A stretch of 64,000 nucleotides of DNA from Tachypleus tridentatus (Eukaryota > Arthropoda > Merostomata > Xiphosura > Limulidae). Where the stretch lies: the NCBI RefSeq assembly GCF_004210375.1, contig NC_134834.1, positions 161,095,290 through 161,159,289 of the forward strand. The letters are read 5' to 3'. The position numbers and the translations under genes were made by a program. Each line of letters begins with the position of its first letter. Positions within the stretch are counted from its first letter, which is position 1. Below the pieces are notes generated by a model. The model had not been told where the DNA came from. It saw only the letters and a program-made list of their open reading frames with translations, and did no database searches. Of the stretch, positions 31,958 to 43,730 are shown one piece after another.

Positions 31958-33740
31958 ATGTCAGCAGTTAAGAAACGAAAATTGATGATGAGGGAAGGTT
32001 ATTCAACAGTGAATGGTGCACAAAATATCTTGTTGTCCCACATAATCAAGGTGTTGTCTGCCTCGTCTGTCAAACTGCAATTGCAGTCATGAAAGAGTAC
32101 AATATTAAGCGACATTACGCAACTAAGCACTCCTCCCAGTTTGATGAAATTGTTGGTCAGGCACGAAAGGACAAAATTGAACATTTAAAACATCCATTGA
32201 AAAGCAACAAGGTGTTTTACCACTTTCAAGAAAAAATTCAGAACTGGTGACAAAACTGAGTTTTAAGCTTTGTGAATGTATGGCAGAAAAGGAAAGCCTT
32301 TCAGTGATGGAGAATTTATTAAAAATTGTTTAACAATATTCACAGAATATGCATGTCCAGAGAAAAAATATTTGGTGGAGCAAACTAGCCTTTCCCTTTA
32401 CTGTCTCACGCAGGACAAAAGATCTTTCAGAGGACATCAAAGAAACTTTGAAAGAGAGATTGAATTCGTGTGAAGCTTTCAGTCTGGCTTTGGATGAAAG
32501 CACTGATATCAATGACAAATCCCAACTTGTCATTTTCATCAGAGCTGTTACTGCAGGCTTTGATGTTTTCGAAGAGTTTTAGATATGGCAAGCCTTTCCT
32601 CCACAACCACAGGACAGGATATTTGTGAACAAGTGCTTAAGGTTGTAGAAAAGTTTGAACTGAATCCTTATAAATTATGTGGTGTTACAACAGATGGTGC
32701 TCCTTCCATGACAGGTAGGACAAATGGATTCACCAAGAAATTTCTAGCTGCAATTGGAGCACAAGACGTAGTTGTAAGCCATTGCATTATTCACCAAGAG
32801 AGCTTGTGCACCAAAGTTCTGGATTTTGCAGAAGTCATGAAAAATGTCGTCCAATGCGTAAATTATATTCGAACACGAGGATTAAATCATCGACAATTTA
32901 AAACTTTTTAGATGAGCTGGACAGTGAGTATTCAGATGTTTTGTACTTCTCTGCTGTACGTTGGCTTAGTAGAGCTGCTACTTTGAAGAGATTCTGGAAT
33001 CTGCGAGAGGAGATTAAGTTCTTCATGGAGAGCAAACGTCAGAATGTGGACTTCTTGAGCAATGAGAACTGGCTGAATGACTTAGCATTCCTCACAGACA
33101 TTACAGCATCTGTCTGATTTAAACTTAAAACTACAAGGGAAAAGTCAACTTGTGAATAAGTTGTTTGAGCATATTTGTGCTTTTGAGAAGAAATTGGAAC
33201 TTTTCAGGTTCAGTTGAGAAGAGCCATATTGACCCATTTTACATGTCTTGCAACCAGGAAACTGGAATTTTCTAATCTGGATTGCACCAAATATGGAACC
33301 AGGGTACAAAAGCTGCGTGATGAGTTTGCAAACAGATTTCCAGATTTCAGACAAACTGAAATTAGATTGAAATTGTTCGCTCAACCTTTTGATTTGGCAG
33401 TGGAAGACAGTCCTGATGATTGCCAAATGGAACTCATTGAACTGCAGGCTGACATGGACATTAAAGGAAATTCTCTGAAAACAGTTTGCTAGACTTTTAC
33501 AAACTCTGTGTACGTGAAAAGTTTCCCAATTTGTCCCGTCATGCACAAAGAATTGCCTCCCTTTTTGGTAGCACCTACTGCTGTGAGCAATTTTTCTCCA
33601 AAATGAAGCTCATCAAAACCAAATGTAGAAGTCAGCTGACTGATGAACATTTGACCAGTCAGTTAAGAGTGGCAACCACTTCTGTCAAAGCTGATATTGA
33701 CAAGCTCTGCAAGGACTCTAAATTTCAAGTGTCGCACTAA
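31958..33740 (+). pseudogene. hAT transposase, frameshifted (ZBED5/GTF2IRD2-like type)
   Basis: It starts M-S-A-V-K-K-R-K at 31958, just after an acceptor-like gatttcag. Shifted frames in order give a BED-like N-terminus (C-L-V-C-Q-T and Y-N-I-K-R-H-Y-A-T-K-H), a central domain (S-L-A-L-D-E-S-T-D, V-T-T-D-G-A-P-S-M-T-G, C-I-I-H-Q-E-S-L-C, A-V-R-W-L-S-R) and the C-terminal hAT dimerisation region (F-P-N-L-S-R-H-A-Q-R-I-A-S-L-F-G-S-T, then C-E-Q-F-F-S-K-M-K) ending at 33740. Breaks: one base missing after about codon 9, one T missing near 32578, one near 32908 (all three shared with copy B), a missing CA near 33102 and a missing base near 33470 (this copy only). It cannot make transposase. Confidence 0.9.
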
Positions 33741-33910
33741 AATGATCACTCATGCAAAAATATAAAATATTATTGCTTGCATTTTGAGAATTTTTTTTAA
33801 TTTATTGTGCATGTACACGAATAAGCTTGTTTTTTAAGTGGCCCCGCTTGATTGATGAAGTTGGTTATATGGCCCACCGACGAAAAATGTTGCACACCCC
33901 TGCTCTAGTC

Positions 33911-34028
33911 TTACACTGCTAAATTAGGAACTGCTACTGAGCTGAAAGGGTTAGTATGTTTGGTGCTACATGGATTCGAACCCGCGGTGCGGGTCGAACG
34001 TCTTAACCCACCTGGCCATTCCGGGCCT
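33911..34028 (-). repeat. Reversed SINE head next to hAT A
   Basis: After a few bases continuing the split SINE, the sequence reads as the reverse complement of a long-family head: GGATTCGAACCCGCGG (B-box), then CCCACCTGGCCATTCCGGGC. The locus is thus a palindromic pair of SINE pieces, with heads pointing towards each other around the hAT. Confidence 0.75.
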
Positions 34029-34095
34029 ACTAGCTTCTAATATTCATGATTTGGGATATATATTGTATACAAATTATACAGAGTATTGCATTCTT

Positions 34096-34205
34096 TCGCT
34101 GAATACAGTGGTAAATCTACGGATTTACAACTCAAAAATCAGGGGCTCGATTCCTCTCCGTGTATTCAGCATATAACCCGACGCAGCTTTCCTATAAGAA
34201 AAAAA
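34096..34205 (+). repeat. Short-family SINE
   Basis: It contains ATACAGTGGTAAATCTACGG, a GGGGCTCGATTCC B-box and the AACCCGACGCAGCTTTCC tail with A-rich end. Confidence 0.75.
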
Positions 34206-34299
34206 CACACTCATGAGGTACAGTGAAAAGTGGTTGATTTATTGTTGAGAATTAAGCAGAAAGCCACACAATGTGATATCTGTGTTATCCCTACCATGA

Positions 34300-35830
34300 G
34301 TATTGAAACGCGATCAATGATTTACATGTTACAATTTAAGAGTCCCATCTTCAAGTTGTAATACACACAACAATATTTAATAAAAGTTTTAAGTATAGGT
34401 ATAAAAGTGTTTTACTTTGCATAGGTTTAGAGTGGTTTTACTCTTGTATTAGAAGGAATTATTAGGTTTATTGTTTTATGACGTTGAATTTCCTCTTTGG
34501 TAAGTAAATGTTACGAATGATATACTTACCTGAGGTGCAATTTTAAAAAAAAACACGTGAGATTTTGTGTTGAGTCATATGAATTTTTTTCAGAGTTATG
34601 GTGTTGCTTCCCCGACTTAAAATACATGAGACTTACCATCATGTAATTTATATACGACATTAGTATTGTGTTTGCTTTCTATTTTTTTACCAGAATGAAA
34701 GTATTTTGTTGTTAATTCTTTTTTTTTTGGATTAAGGTTATTCACAGGGTGATTATCGCGTTGTTGACTGAGGTTTCTCCCTTTACTAGTTACTTCAAAT
34801 ATCCTTCCCAGTCGCTCTATAACCTAAAATGTTGAATATTATTTGAATCTCGTAATAAAAGTTTTAAGTAACTCATTTCAGAATGTTTCCTAAACTAATC
34901 TTCAAGTGCGTTTCTCAACAAAATAAATGCACGAAATAGACTGCTTGCAATGGTTTTAAAATACTCACAATATAAATCCACGTGAGCAGTATCATTTTCA
35001 TATAACATTGAGGCTTCATTTCCAAATAATCTAAAGTGAACAATTTATTACTTTCGAAAGAACATGAAATCAGATTCTCATAATTTTTATGGGAGGACTT
35101 GTCCATGTGGAAATATGATTGGTAAACATATCTACCTCTAATTCCTATGAATATTACCATAAATCCCACACATTCTAAAGACAAACCATTGGAACATTTG
35201 TACGTCTATACACTGATCAATTTATCACGACTCCAGTCTTATAAGTGATATCGCCAAATTCAACATGCCAAGTAGATCGACACAATCTTTGAATATGTTT
35301 ATAGTAACACCAATAGGATACTCTTGGAACATTAATCTTATTCCATTAATTGGTACTAAAGATGAGCTGCAAGGGATATTTCAGGGAAATGATGAAGAAG
35401 AACTCGTGATATTATTGGTACTGTATCAGTGCCAGGCTGCCTTTGAAATTTAGAGTTATCATACTCTTCAGTTTATAGGAATGAATAAACCACACCAAAA
35501 CCGGTTTGAATATGCCAACTGGCAACTAATGTGACAATCAAAGACATATGAAGTCGTAGTACAACAAAATTTATCAGAACTTCTTTATGACATAGCTTAG
35601 CGTTTTGTAGATATCTTGATGTAACCAAAGATTGCTCGCTTTTGGAAAAGGTATATAATAGGCCTTTGCAATGTAAATGTTTATATGCTCAAATATTAAT
35701 TTAAATTTTCTAAACAAACTTGGTTCGCTAGAACAATTCGGAAAAAGTTCTGCAACATTTCGAAGAAACACAAATGTCAGAGACGCTGAAGCAACGAAAA
35801 ATATCTGGAAACTTGGTCAACCTGGTGTGG
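34300..35830. repeat. Diverged direct duplicate of 9880-11400
   Basis: Order and orientation match intron 1 of receptor copy 1: TTTACTCTTGTATTAGAAGG against TTTGCTCTTGTATTACAAGG, GACATTAGTATTGT, GACTGAGGTTTCTC, CACTGATC near 35212 against ACTGATCC at 10693, and ACACAAATGTCAG near the end. Divergence is clearly greater than between the inverted copies, so this is an older duplication. Confidence 0.75.
35205..35453 (+). pseudogene. Decayed coding-like segment, third relative
   Basis: It lies at the position equivalent to 10690-10925. The open frame from 35265 contains L-I-P-L-I-G-T-K-D-E-L-Q-G-I-F-Q-G-N-D-E-E-E-L-V written in parts across 35340-35415; the other copies retain V-D-V-K-D-A-L-K-R-A-I-S-G at the same place. 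Shared protein-like blocks in three differently decayed copies suggest an ancestral coding exon. No family is recognised. Confidence 0.35.
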
Positions 35831-35869
35831 ATTACTTATTTATTATTTATTTCTGACTTGGTAGTAGTT

Positions 35870-37113
35870 TAGGTTTTAAAGTCCTTAAAGGAGACCCTTA
35901 AGGCAAACCTGGGGCGCTCAGAAACTTTTGTTTCTCTTCAGCCCCACACGCGTATAAGGTAAGATGTGTCGTGAGGAGAAAGGTAGAAAAAACTAATTGA
36001 ATGATGTATTACAGAAAATAACGATAATATAGGAAGGTTGAGGGGCGGGAGAGCTGGACTGGTACACTTTGGACGGAAATCATCATGATCACGAGCAGGG
36101 AGACCAAGCTGCAGCAGGTCACAAATGTTTAAAGGAACCAGTGACATAAGGAGGGATAGAGAAAGGAGAGAGAGAGAGAAAGAAAGAGAATAAAATATGG
36201 AGAGAGAGATAGGAAAGAGGATAGTGTGGAGAGTGAGAGGAAGAGAGACAGAAGGTCCTTTCAGAGCTAGGGTGCGGGGGATCTATAAATCAAATGGCAA
36301 GAAATTAAATGTGGGGGAAACAGGAGTACCCGGAGAAAACCACTTTCACTGGGTGGGCGCGGAAAAACAATACCAACCCAGTGCCCAACCTGAAATGTAA
36401 AAACATTAATGACATATAAATGGGTAACACAGCATTGTCTGTTTTATCGGTAATGGTTAGTACTGGTCCCTGTGGTTAGTAGTCCAGTTTAATGGTGAAG
36501 TATACTTTGTCCAGGCTTGAGGTGTGTCTGCAAGTCGGAATAATTGGCGAGTTTGGGAGTTTTTGTCAGAAGCTTTAGTGTAGTATCGTTTGGTAAGTTT
36601 GATGGATCGATCCTTAATTGGTAATGGTTGAGTTAGGAAGTTGAGGTATGTTGCGGGAGTATAGTTGGGGAGGCGGTAAGCGGTTTTAATGGTGCGGTTT
36701 TGCAGGTTTTGTAACACTGAGTATTGTCTTTCAGTCATGTTACATGTGGCTGCACTACCATATTCGAAAAGGGGTCTAATGAATGCTTTGTATATTGCGA
36801 GAATAATTTTGGGAGAACAGCCTTTGTTGGGGCCACTAATACGTTTAAGAAAGAAAATTCTATTACTTGCTCGGGTGGCGATTTTCTGAAAGTGTGGTGT
36901 CCAAGATAGGTTATGAGTCATTGTAAGGCCTAGAAAAGTGATAGACTTTGTGAAGATGATGTTAGTTTTATTGAGGTTAAGTTTAATGTTTTTGATTTTT
37001 TTTTCTGAAAAGTTATGTCATTAATATATATATTATAAAGTACTGGGCTGAGTACAGACCCTTGGGGCACGCCTGCATTTAAACTGAATGGGTGTGTGAC
37101 CGAGGTATTTATC
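35870..37113 (-). mobile_element. Non-LTR retrotransposon (LINE) 3' fragment with truncated reverse transcriptase
   Basis: On the minus strand near 37075-37030 the reverse transcriptase motif A-G-V-P-Q-G-S-V-L-S-P-V-L-Y is intact. It is followed by Y-I-N-D-I and then jumps to N-L-S-W-T-P-H-F-Q-K-I near 36905, so the catalytic Y-x-D-D segment is deleted. The C-terminal part (A-I-Y-K-A-F-I-R-P-L-F-E-Y-G, L-Q-N-L-Q-N-R) runs open to 36457. The pattern fits the jockey-like group of LINEs. The presumed 3' UTR (35870-36456) has a GA-rich microsatellite (about 36160-36245) and GGAGTACCCGGAGAAAACC at about 36325. The element is dead and 5' truncated. Confidence 0.82.
36160..36250. repeat. GA-rich simple repeat
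   Basis: Purine-only stretch with GAGAGAGAGAGAAAGAAAGAG, inside the 3' region of the LINE fragment. Confidence 0.85.
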
Positions 37114-38050
37114 TTAACACTTGCCTTACGAATGGTAAGTGTATGGATGAAACAATATCAGACTTTCATTTATATCTTATACTCAGCAAGCAACTGATAA
37201 ATTCCATGTAATCTTGAAAGACTAGACTGTTGCCTGCAGTAGTTTTTAAATATATGCTCTTGATAACTTTAATTAGTTTGTGATTTTTCGAGAAAATCAA
37301 TTCTATAATTGTAAATTTTTAACCCATTTTCATGCCAAACCACCTTGTAAGTTTATACAGTATGTATTTCATTTTAACTATCAGTTTTTTAGAAAGGAAA
37401 CGTGAATTTGTAAAGACCACTTTTATACATGTTTATTAATTCTTCAATTTCTAACTTTTATTGTAGGAAGAATTAATTTAATTACATGGGATTTGGAAAT
37501 CGTAAAAAAAACCAGGGTAATAAATGAATGAGACTTTCTGTTGGCTCATCAAACCGTAACTTTCCTGAATCAATACAAATAGGCTATGGAGGAATTACGG
37601 AGTTTATTGGTTAATGATAATAAAATATGACACTCACAGTCTGCCTGAAGATGGCGCTGATTTATTCAAAATGGCTCCTGTTTAGTAGACTTGATCGATT
37701 GTGATCAACGCATGCGTGATCAATAATAACTACCTGAGAAAATGAATTAGTCGCCTATTTAGCTAATGTTTCACTTAGATAAAAAAAGTCTATACTGAAC
37801 ATTTTAGCGGATAACAACGAAAAGGTTTAGAAGTTAGTGTTAACCATTGTGAGCTGTAAAGTGCAATGGTAGAGTCATCGTGGATCATTATGAAGTGTAA
37901 ATACTAGCAATGTATTCTTCAGAGATGAAGTTATTGTTGACTAAGTTGAGGTGTGAATGTCAGTTGATGAAACTGTTACAGATTGTTTGTTTATTTTTCT
38001 TATTCTTACCTTATATTTATTTTTCAATTCATTATTTTCTTCTTTACTTT
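37114..38050. other. Intergenic, nothing recognised
   Basis: AT-rich with a slightly GC-richer patch at 37640-37730 (GATGGCGCTGATTTATTC). No gene structure seen. Confidence 0.3.
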
Positions 38051-38059
38051 GGAAATCAG

Positions 38060-38290
38060 TCACCTTCCATAACTCCCTGCAGGCAGTGAATGGTGATATG
38101 GATGTGGGACGTTGTGGGCTTCAGCACCCACATCTTGCCCTCCCAATTTCTATTTTCTATATCTATATCTATTGCTATTCCTTTATTTTCTTTCTTTATG
38201 TGAGACTGGCTAATGGAGGTTAAGACGGTGTATCCCCACCATAGTGTGGGGCCTACTTCTTCAATTACCTCCAAAACCTAGGGTACATTT
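38060..38290. repeat. Possible unclassified repeat
   Basis: GC-richer than its surroundings: CTCCCTGCAGGCAGTGAATG near 38070, then CTTCAGCACCCACATCTTGC, and at the right a short hairpin pairing GGAGGT (38215) with ACCTCC (38270). The composition suggests a dispersed element, but this is the only copy in the window and no ends or target duplications were found. Confidence 0.25.
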
Positions 38291-38764
38291 TATATCCCAC
38301 ATTATAGCTTGTATCCTGGGATCTTTTCATTTAGTGCAGCGTTTTTTATTTTGTTTGTTATTTTTTATAATTTATTTTTGTTTTGGCTTGTTTTTTAGGC
38401 TAAAACAAACTAATATAATTAGTCAAAGATTTGGATTTGCTGTTTTCAACGCAATTATTCCTTGTAATTTTGTTTACTTAACTTTATCAATATTAATTTT
38501 CTCTACATTGCACCAAACTAGCGTTACTAGCAAATGATGGGAATCATGCAAAATAAATTGTTAAGGCATTCACAATGCTTTTCATAAAGAAGATATGATT
38601 ACTAAAATGTTCACATAATTAGGATAAAATATCGTTAACTTTACAAACATAAACATATATTAATAAATTAAAGTGTTTTTAACTCATATATGTATTGCCT
38701 TTTTCTGTTTTTCGAGGTGATAAAACTGTCCATAATTCTTTGCTATATTTTCTTTTATTATTTT
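38291..38764. other. Intergenic, nothing recognised
   Basis: T-rich sequence without a supported gene; the 97-codon frame from 38244 is low-complexity and hydrophobic. Confidence 0.3.
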
Positions 38765-38880
38765 GTCCCTCTGGTGGGACGGCTTCAATCTTACTGACTT
38801 TCAACGCTAAAATCCAAGGTTCGATTCCCGATGATAGATACAACAGATATCCTAAATTGGCTTTGCTCTAAACATTACCA
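38765..38880 (+). repeat. Short-family SINE, diverged
   Basis: TCCCTCTGGTGGGACGGC, then TTTCAACGCTAAAATCCAAG, an AGGTTCGATTCCCG B-box and a degenerate tail. Confidence 0.65.
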
Positions 38881-39400
38881 AGCAAACAAAACTTCCACAC
38901 AAAGGTAAAGGTTATTTCTGTTAGAATACCGTAAATAATTTGATGGTTTAATGTACACGTCACACTGTCAGTCAAGATCGCCTAAGTAATATGATTATAT
39001 AATGTTGAATATCATATCATTCTATTACATTACTGCCAGCATGGGCATATTATTCTGAAATAAAGTTATATCTTCTTTTATCTTAGCAATCACATGAGAC
39101 AGGTTAGGTCTCATAATGCTTTCGATTACATTTCTCTAATATAATTTAGAAATACAGTAAAACCTTCTTATATTATTTCTTTCATTCACACCTTGGGAAT
39201 CTCTTACCAGAATTAATTTGTTCTAAAACGATTCTTAATGTAATACACCTATTTCATTGCAATGATAACTTGTGAAACTGCACGGTGAATTTCAATTGGA
39301 AAGAAATTAACAAGTAAACCTTTAACATTATGGATTCGTGCCTTCTGGTTGTGTGGAAATCTTAAGGATAACATCTTAAGCCTTATAAATGTGTTCATAA
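38881..39400. other. Intergenic, nothing recognised
   Basis: AT-rich lead-in to the satellite. No gene seen. Confidence 0.35.
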
Positions 39401-39414
39401 TCCAGTGTTGTAAC

Positions 39415-41485
39415 CACATTCTACACTCCATCACCTAACACTATGTATTAACTTTATTCTACGCTCTCTTACCTAGTATTGTGTATTAACTCGTTCTTCA
39501 CCCTCTTATCTGGTATTGTGCTAAGTTCATTCTACACCGCCCCTTACCATACTTCGTTCTATACATCTCTTTACCTTGTATTGTGTGTTAACTTCGTTCT
39601 ATACATCCCTTTACCTAGTATTGTTATTAACTTCGTTCTTCACTCTCTTATCTAGTATTGTGTACTAAGTTCGTTCTACACCCCATTACCATACTTCGTT
39701 CTATACATCTCTCTACCTTGTATTGTATTAACTTTCGTTCTTCACTCTCTTATCTGGTATTGTGATACTAAGTTCGTTCTACGCCCCCATTACCATACTC
39801 GTTCTATACATCTCTTTACCTTGTATTGTGTATTAACTTCGTTCTTCACTCTCTTATCTGGTGTTATTGTGTACTAAGTTCATTCTACACCCCTTACCAT
39901 GCTTCGTTCTATACATCTTACCTTGTATTGTGTATTAACTTCGTTCTATACATCTCTTTTACCTAGTATTGTGTATTAACTTCGTTCGAAACATCCCATC
40001 CTTTACCTGGCATTGTGTGGTAACTTCGTTCTATACATCTCTTTTACCTTGTATGTGTATTAACTTCGTTCTTCACTCTCTTATCTGGTGTTACTAGGTT
40101 CGTTCTACACCCCTTACCATGCTTCGTTTATACATCTCTTTACCTTGTGTTGTTATTAACTTCGTTCTATACATCTCTTTACCCTAGATATTGTGTATTG
40201 GCTTCGTTCGAGCATCCCTTTACCTGGTATTGTGTATTAACTTCGTTCGAACATCCCTTTACCCTGGTATTGTATTAACTTCGTTCTATACATCTCTTTA
40301 CCTTGTATTGTGTATTAACTTCGTTCTTCACTCTCTTATCTGGTATTGATATGTGCTAAGTTCATTCTACACCCCTTACCATACTTCGTTCTATACATCT
40401 CTTTACCTTTGTATTGTGTATTAACTTCGTTCTATACATCTCTTTACCTGGTATTGTGTATTAACTTCGTTCGAGAACATCCCTTTACCTAGTGTTATTG
40501 TTGATTAACTTCGTTCGAGAGCATCCCTTTGCCTGGTGTTGTGTGATAACTTCGTTCTATACATCACTTTTGCCTTGTATTGTTATTAACTGGTTCTTCA
40601 CTCTCTTATCTGGTATTGTGTACTAAGTTCGTTCTACACCCTTACCATGCTTCGTTCTATACATCTCTTTACCATTGTGTTGTGTATTAACTTCGTTCTA
40701 TACATCTCTTTTACCTAGTATTGTGTATTAACTTCGTTCGAGAACATCCCTTTACCTGAGTGTTGTGTGATTAACTGGGTTCTATACATCACTTTTACCT
40801 TGTATTGTGTATTAACTGGTTCTTCACTCTCTTATCTGGTATTGTGTGCTAAGTTCGTTCTACCCCCCTTACCATGCTTCGTTCTATACATCTCTTTGCC
40901 TTGTATTTGTGTATTAACTTCGTTCTGTACATCTCTTTACCTAGTATTGATGTATTAACTTCGTTCGAGAACATCCCTTTACCTATGGTGTTAGTGTATT
41001 AGCTTCGTTCTGTATACATCACTTTACCTTGTATTGTGTATTAACTTCGTTCTTCTCTCTTATCTGGTATTATGTAATAAGTTCGTTCTACACCCCCTTA
41101 CCATACTTCGGTTCTATACATCTCTTTACCTTGTATTGTGTATTAACTTCGTTCTATACATCTCTTTACCTAGTATTGTGTATTAACTTCGTTCGAAACA
41201 TCCTTTACCTGGTATTATTGTATTAACTTCGTTCTATACATCACTTTACCTTGTATTGTGTATTAACTTAGTTCTTCACTCTCTTATCTGGTATTGTGTA
41301 CTAAGTTCATTCTACACCCCCTTACCATACTTCGTTCTATACATCTCTTTACCTTGTATTGTGTATTAACTTCGTTCTATACATCTCTTTACCTAGTATT
41401 GTGTATTAACTTCGTTCGAAACATCCCTTTACCTAGTATTGTGTATTAACTTCGTTCTATACATCTCTTTACCTTGTATTGTGCA
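39415..41485. repeat. 40-bp satellite with ~225-bp higher-order repeat
   Basis: The basic unit is about 40 bp: ACTTCGTTCTATACATCTCT, then TTACCTAGTATTGTGTATTA. Variant units (TTCACTCTCTTATCTGG, CTACACCCCCTTACCATA which is truncated to about 29 bp, GAAACATCCCTTTACC) alternate in order. The marker TTATCTGG or TTATCTAG falls at about 39508, 39648, 39749, 39854, 40081, 40336, 40609, 40832, 41058 and 41282, so spacing is 100-140 bp on the left and about 225-270 bp on the right. That is a higher-order period of about six units. Short open frames inside are by-products. Confidence 0.93.
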
Positions 41486-41778
41486 TTTGCTTGCTTGAAA
41501 CAATACGTTGTAGATATTATTGGCAAGAATAATGAAGTCATGATGTGCACATGGTTTTTCAAACAATATGTTTTTAAAGGTCCTGTTACTTAGGACTTTC
41601 ATGCTATGTTTTAAACCAGGGGTGTGCAACATTTTTCGTCGGTGGGCCATATAACCAACTTCATCAATCAAGCGGGGCCACTTAAAAAACAAGCTTATTC
41701 GTGTACATGCACAATAAATTAAAAAAAATTCTCAAAATGCAAGCAATAATATTTTATATTTTTTGCATGAGTGATCAT

Positions 41779-43568
41779 TTAGTGCGACACTTGAAATTTA
41801 GAGTCCTTGCAGAGCTTGTCAATATCAGCTTTGACAGAAGTGGTTGCCACTCTTAACTGACTGGTCAAATGTTCATCAGTCAGCTGACTTCTACATTTGG
41901 TTTTGATGAGCTTCATTTTGGAGAAAAATTGCTCACAGCAGTAGGTGCTACCAAAAGGGAGGCAATTCTTTGTGCATGACAGGACAAATTGGGAAACTTT
42001 TCACGTACACAGAGTTTGTAAAAGTCTAGCAAACTGTTTTCAGAAGAATTTCCTTTTAGTGTCCATGTCAGCCTGCAGTTCAATGAGTTCCATTTGGCAA
42101 TCATCAGGACTGTCTTCCACTGCCAAATCAAAAGGTTGAGCGAACAATTTCAATCTAATTTCAGTTTGTCTGAAATCTGGAAATCTGTTGCAAACTCATC
42201 ACGCAGCTTTTGTACCCTGGTTCCATATTTGGTGCAATCCAGATTAGGAAATTCCAGTTTCCTGGTTGCAAGACATGTAAAATGGGTCAATATGGCTCTT
42301 CTCAACTGAACCTGGAAAAGTTCAATTTCTTCTCAAAAGCACAAATATGCTCAAACAACTTATTCACAAGTTGACTTTTCCCTTGTAGTTTTAAGTTTAA
42401 ATCAGACAGATGCTGTGTGTAATGTCTGTGAGGAATGCTAAGTCATTCAGCCAGTTCTCATTGCTCAAGAAGTCCACATTCTGACGTTTGCTCTCCATGA
42501 AGAACTTAATCTCTCTCTCGCAGATTCCAGAATCTCTTCAAAGTAGCAGCTCTACTAAGCCAACATACAGCAGAGAAGTACAAAACATCTGAATACTCAC
42601 TGTCCAGCTCATCTAAAAAGTTTTAAATTGTCGATGATTTAATCCTCGTGTTCGAGTATAATTTACGCATTGGACGACATTTTTCATGACTTCTGCAAAA
42701 TCCAGAACTTTGGTGCACAAGCTCTCTTGGTGAATAATGCAATGGCTTACAACTACGTCTTGTGCTCCAATTGCAGTTAGAAATTTCTTGGTGAATCCAT
42801 TTGTCTACCTGTCATGGAAGGAGCACCATCTGTTGTGACACCACATAATTTATAAGGATTCAGTTCAAACTTTTCTACAACCTTAAGCACTTGTTCACAA
42901 ATATCCTGTCCTGTGGTTGTGGAGGAAAGGCTTGCCATATCTAAAACTCTTCGAAAACATCAAAGCCTGCAGTAACAGCTCTGATGAAAATGACAAGTTG
43001 GGATGTGTCATTGATATCAGTGCTTTCATCAAAACCAGACTGAAAGCTTCACACGAATTCAATCTCTCTTTCAAAGTTTCTTTGATGTCCTCTGAAAGAT
43101 CTTTTGTCCTGCATTTGAGACAGTAAAGCGGGAAAGGCTAGTTTGCTCCACCAAATATTTTTCTCTGGACATGCATATTCTGTGAATATTGTTAAACAAT
43201 TTTAATAAATTCTCCATCACTGAAAGGCTTTCCCTTTTCTGCCATACATTCACAAAGCTTAAAACTCAGTTTTGTCACCAGTTCTGAATTTTTCTTGAAA
43301 GTGGTAAAAACACCTTGTTGCTTTTCAATGGATGTTTTTAAATGTTCAATTTTGTCCTTTCGTGCCTGACCAACAATTTCATCAAACTGGGAGGAGTGCT
43401 TGGTTGCGTAATGTCGCTTAATATTGTACTCTTTCATGACTGCAATTGTAGTTTGACAGACGAGGCAGACAACACCTTGATTATGTGGGACAACAAGATA
43501 TTTTGTGCACCATTCACTGTTGAATAACCTTCCCTCATCATCAGTTTTCGTTTCTTAACTGCTGACAT
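41779..43568 (-). pseudogene. hAT transposase, frameshifted, copy B
   Basis: It runs from ATG at 43568-43566 to the stop at 41781-41779, minus strand, with the same domains as copy A. It shares with A the missing base after about codon 9, the short T run after the E-E-F segment (about 42950) and the short T run near 42620. It differs in others: at about 42412 it has an extra CA where A lacks one, and the E-N-S-L-L-D-F-Y junction near 42030 is intact here but shifted in A. Shared lesions are older than both insertions; private ones came later. It cannot encode active transposase. Confidence 0.9.
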
Positions 43569-43730
43569 TTTACTAGCCTGAAATCAAAACAAAATTATTC
43601 TCACGAAAATAGCAAAGTAGAAAAAACATAGAATTTATTTACATGGAACCTCTTATGGACAGAAACACATGTTTCTAAATTGGCATCCGATCATAGCCTT
43701 CCGGTACCAAATTAATTGAGAATAGCAAAA

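Larger units (their letters stand above)
30857..33910 (+). mobile_element. hAT transposon A with 8-bp target duplication
   Basis: The element spans 30865-33902 (3038 bp), has terminal inverted repeats CAGGGGTGTGCAAC and GTTGCACACCCCTG, and is flanked by CTCTAGTC at 30857-30864 and 33903-33910. An 8-bp duplication is the hAT hallmark. It inserted into a SINE. It carries a decayed transposase (31958-33740) and a nested MITE (31339-31788). GC-rich GGCCCGC motifs lie just inside the left end. It is about the same length as transposon B (41617-44650) and shares many lesions with it, but has its own target site, so the two came by separate transposition. Confidence 0.95.

Noticed and set aside
36197-36400. 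67-codon plus-strand frame in GA-rich DNA
   Set aside because: Low-complexity purine tract within the LINE 3' region; no domain.
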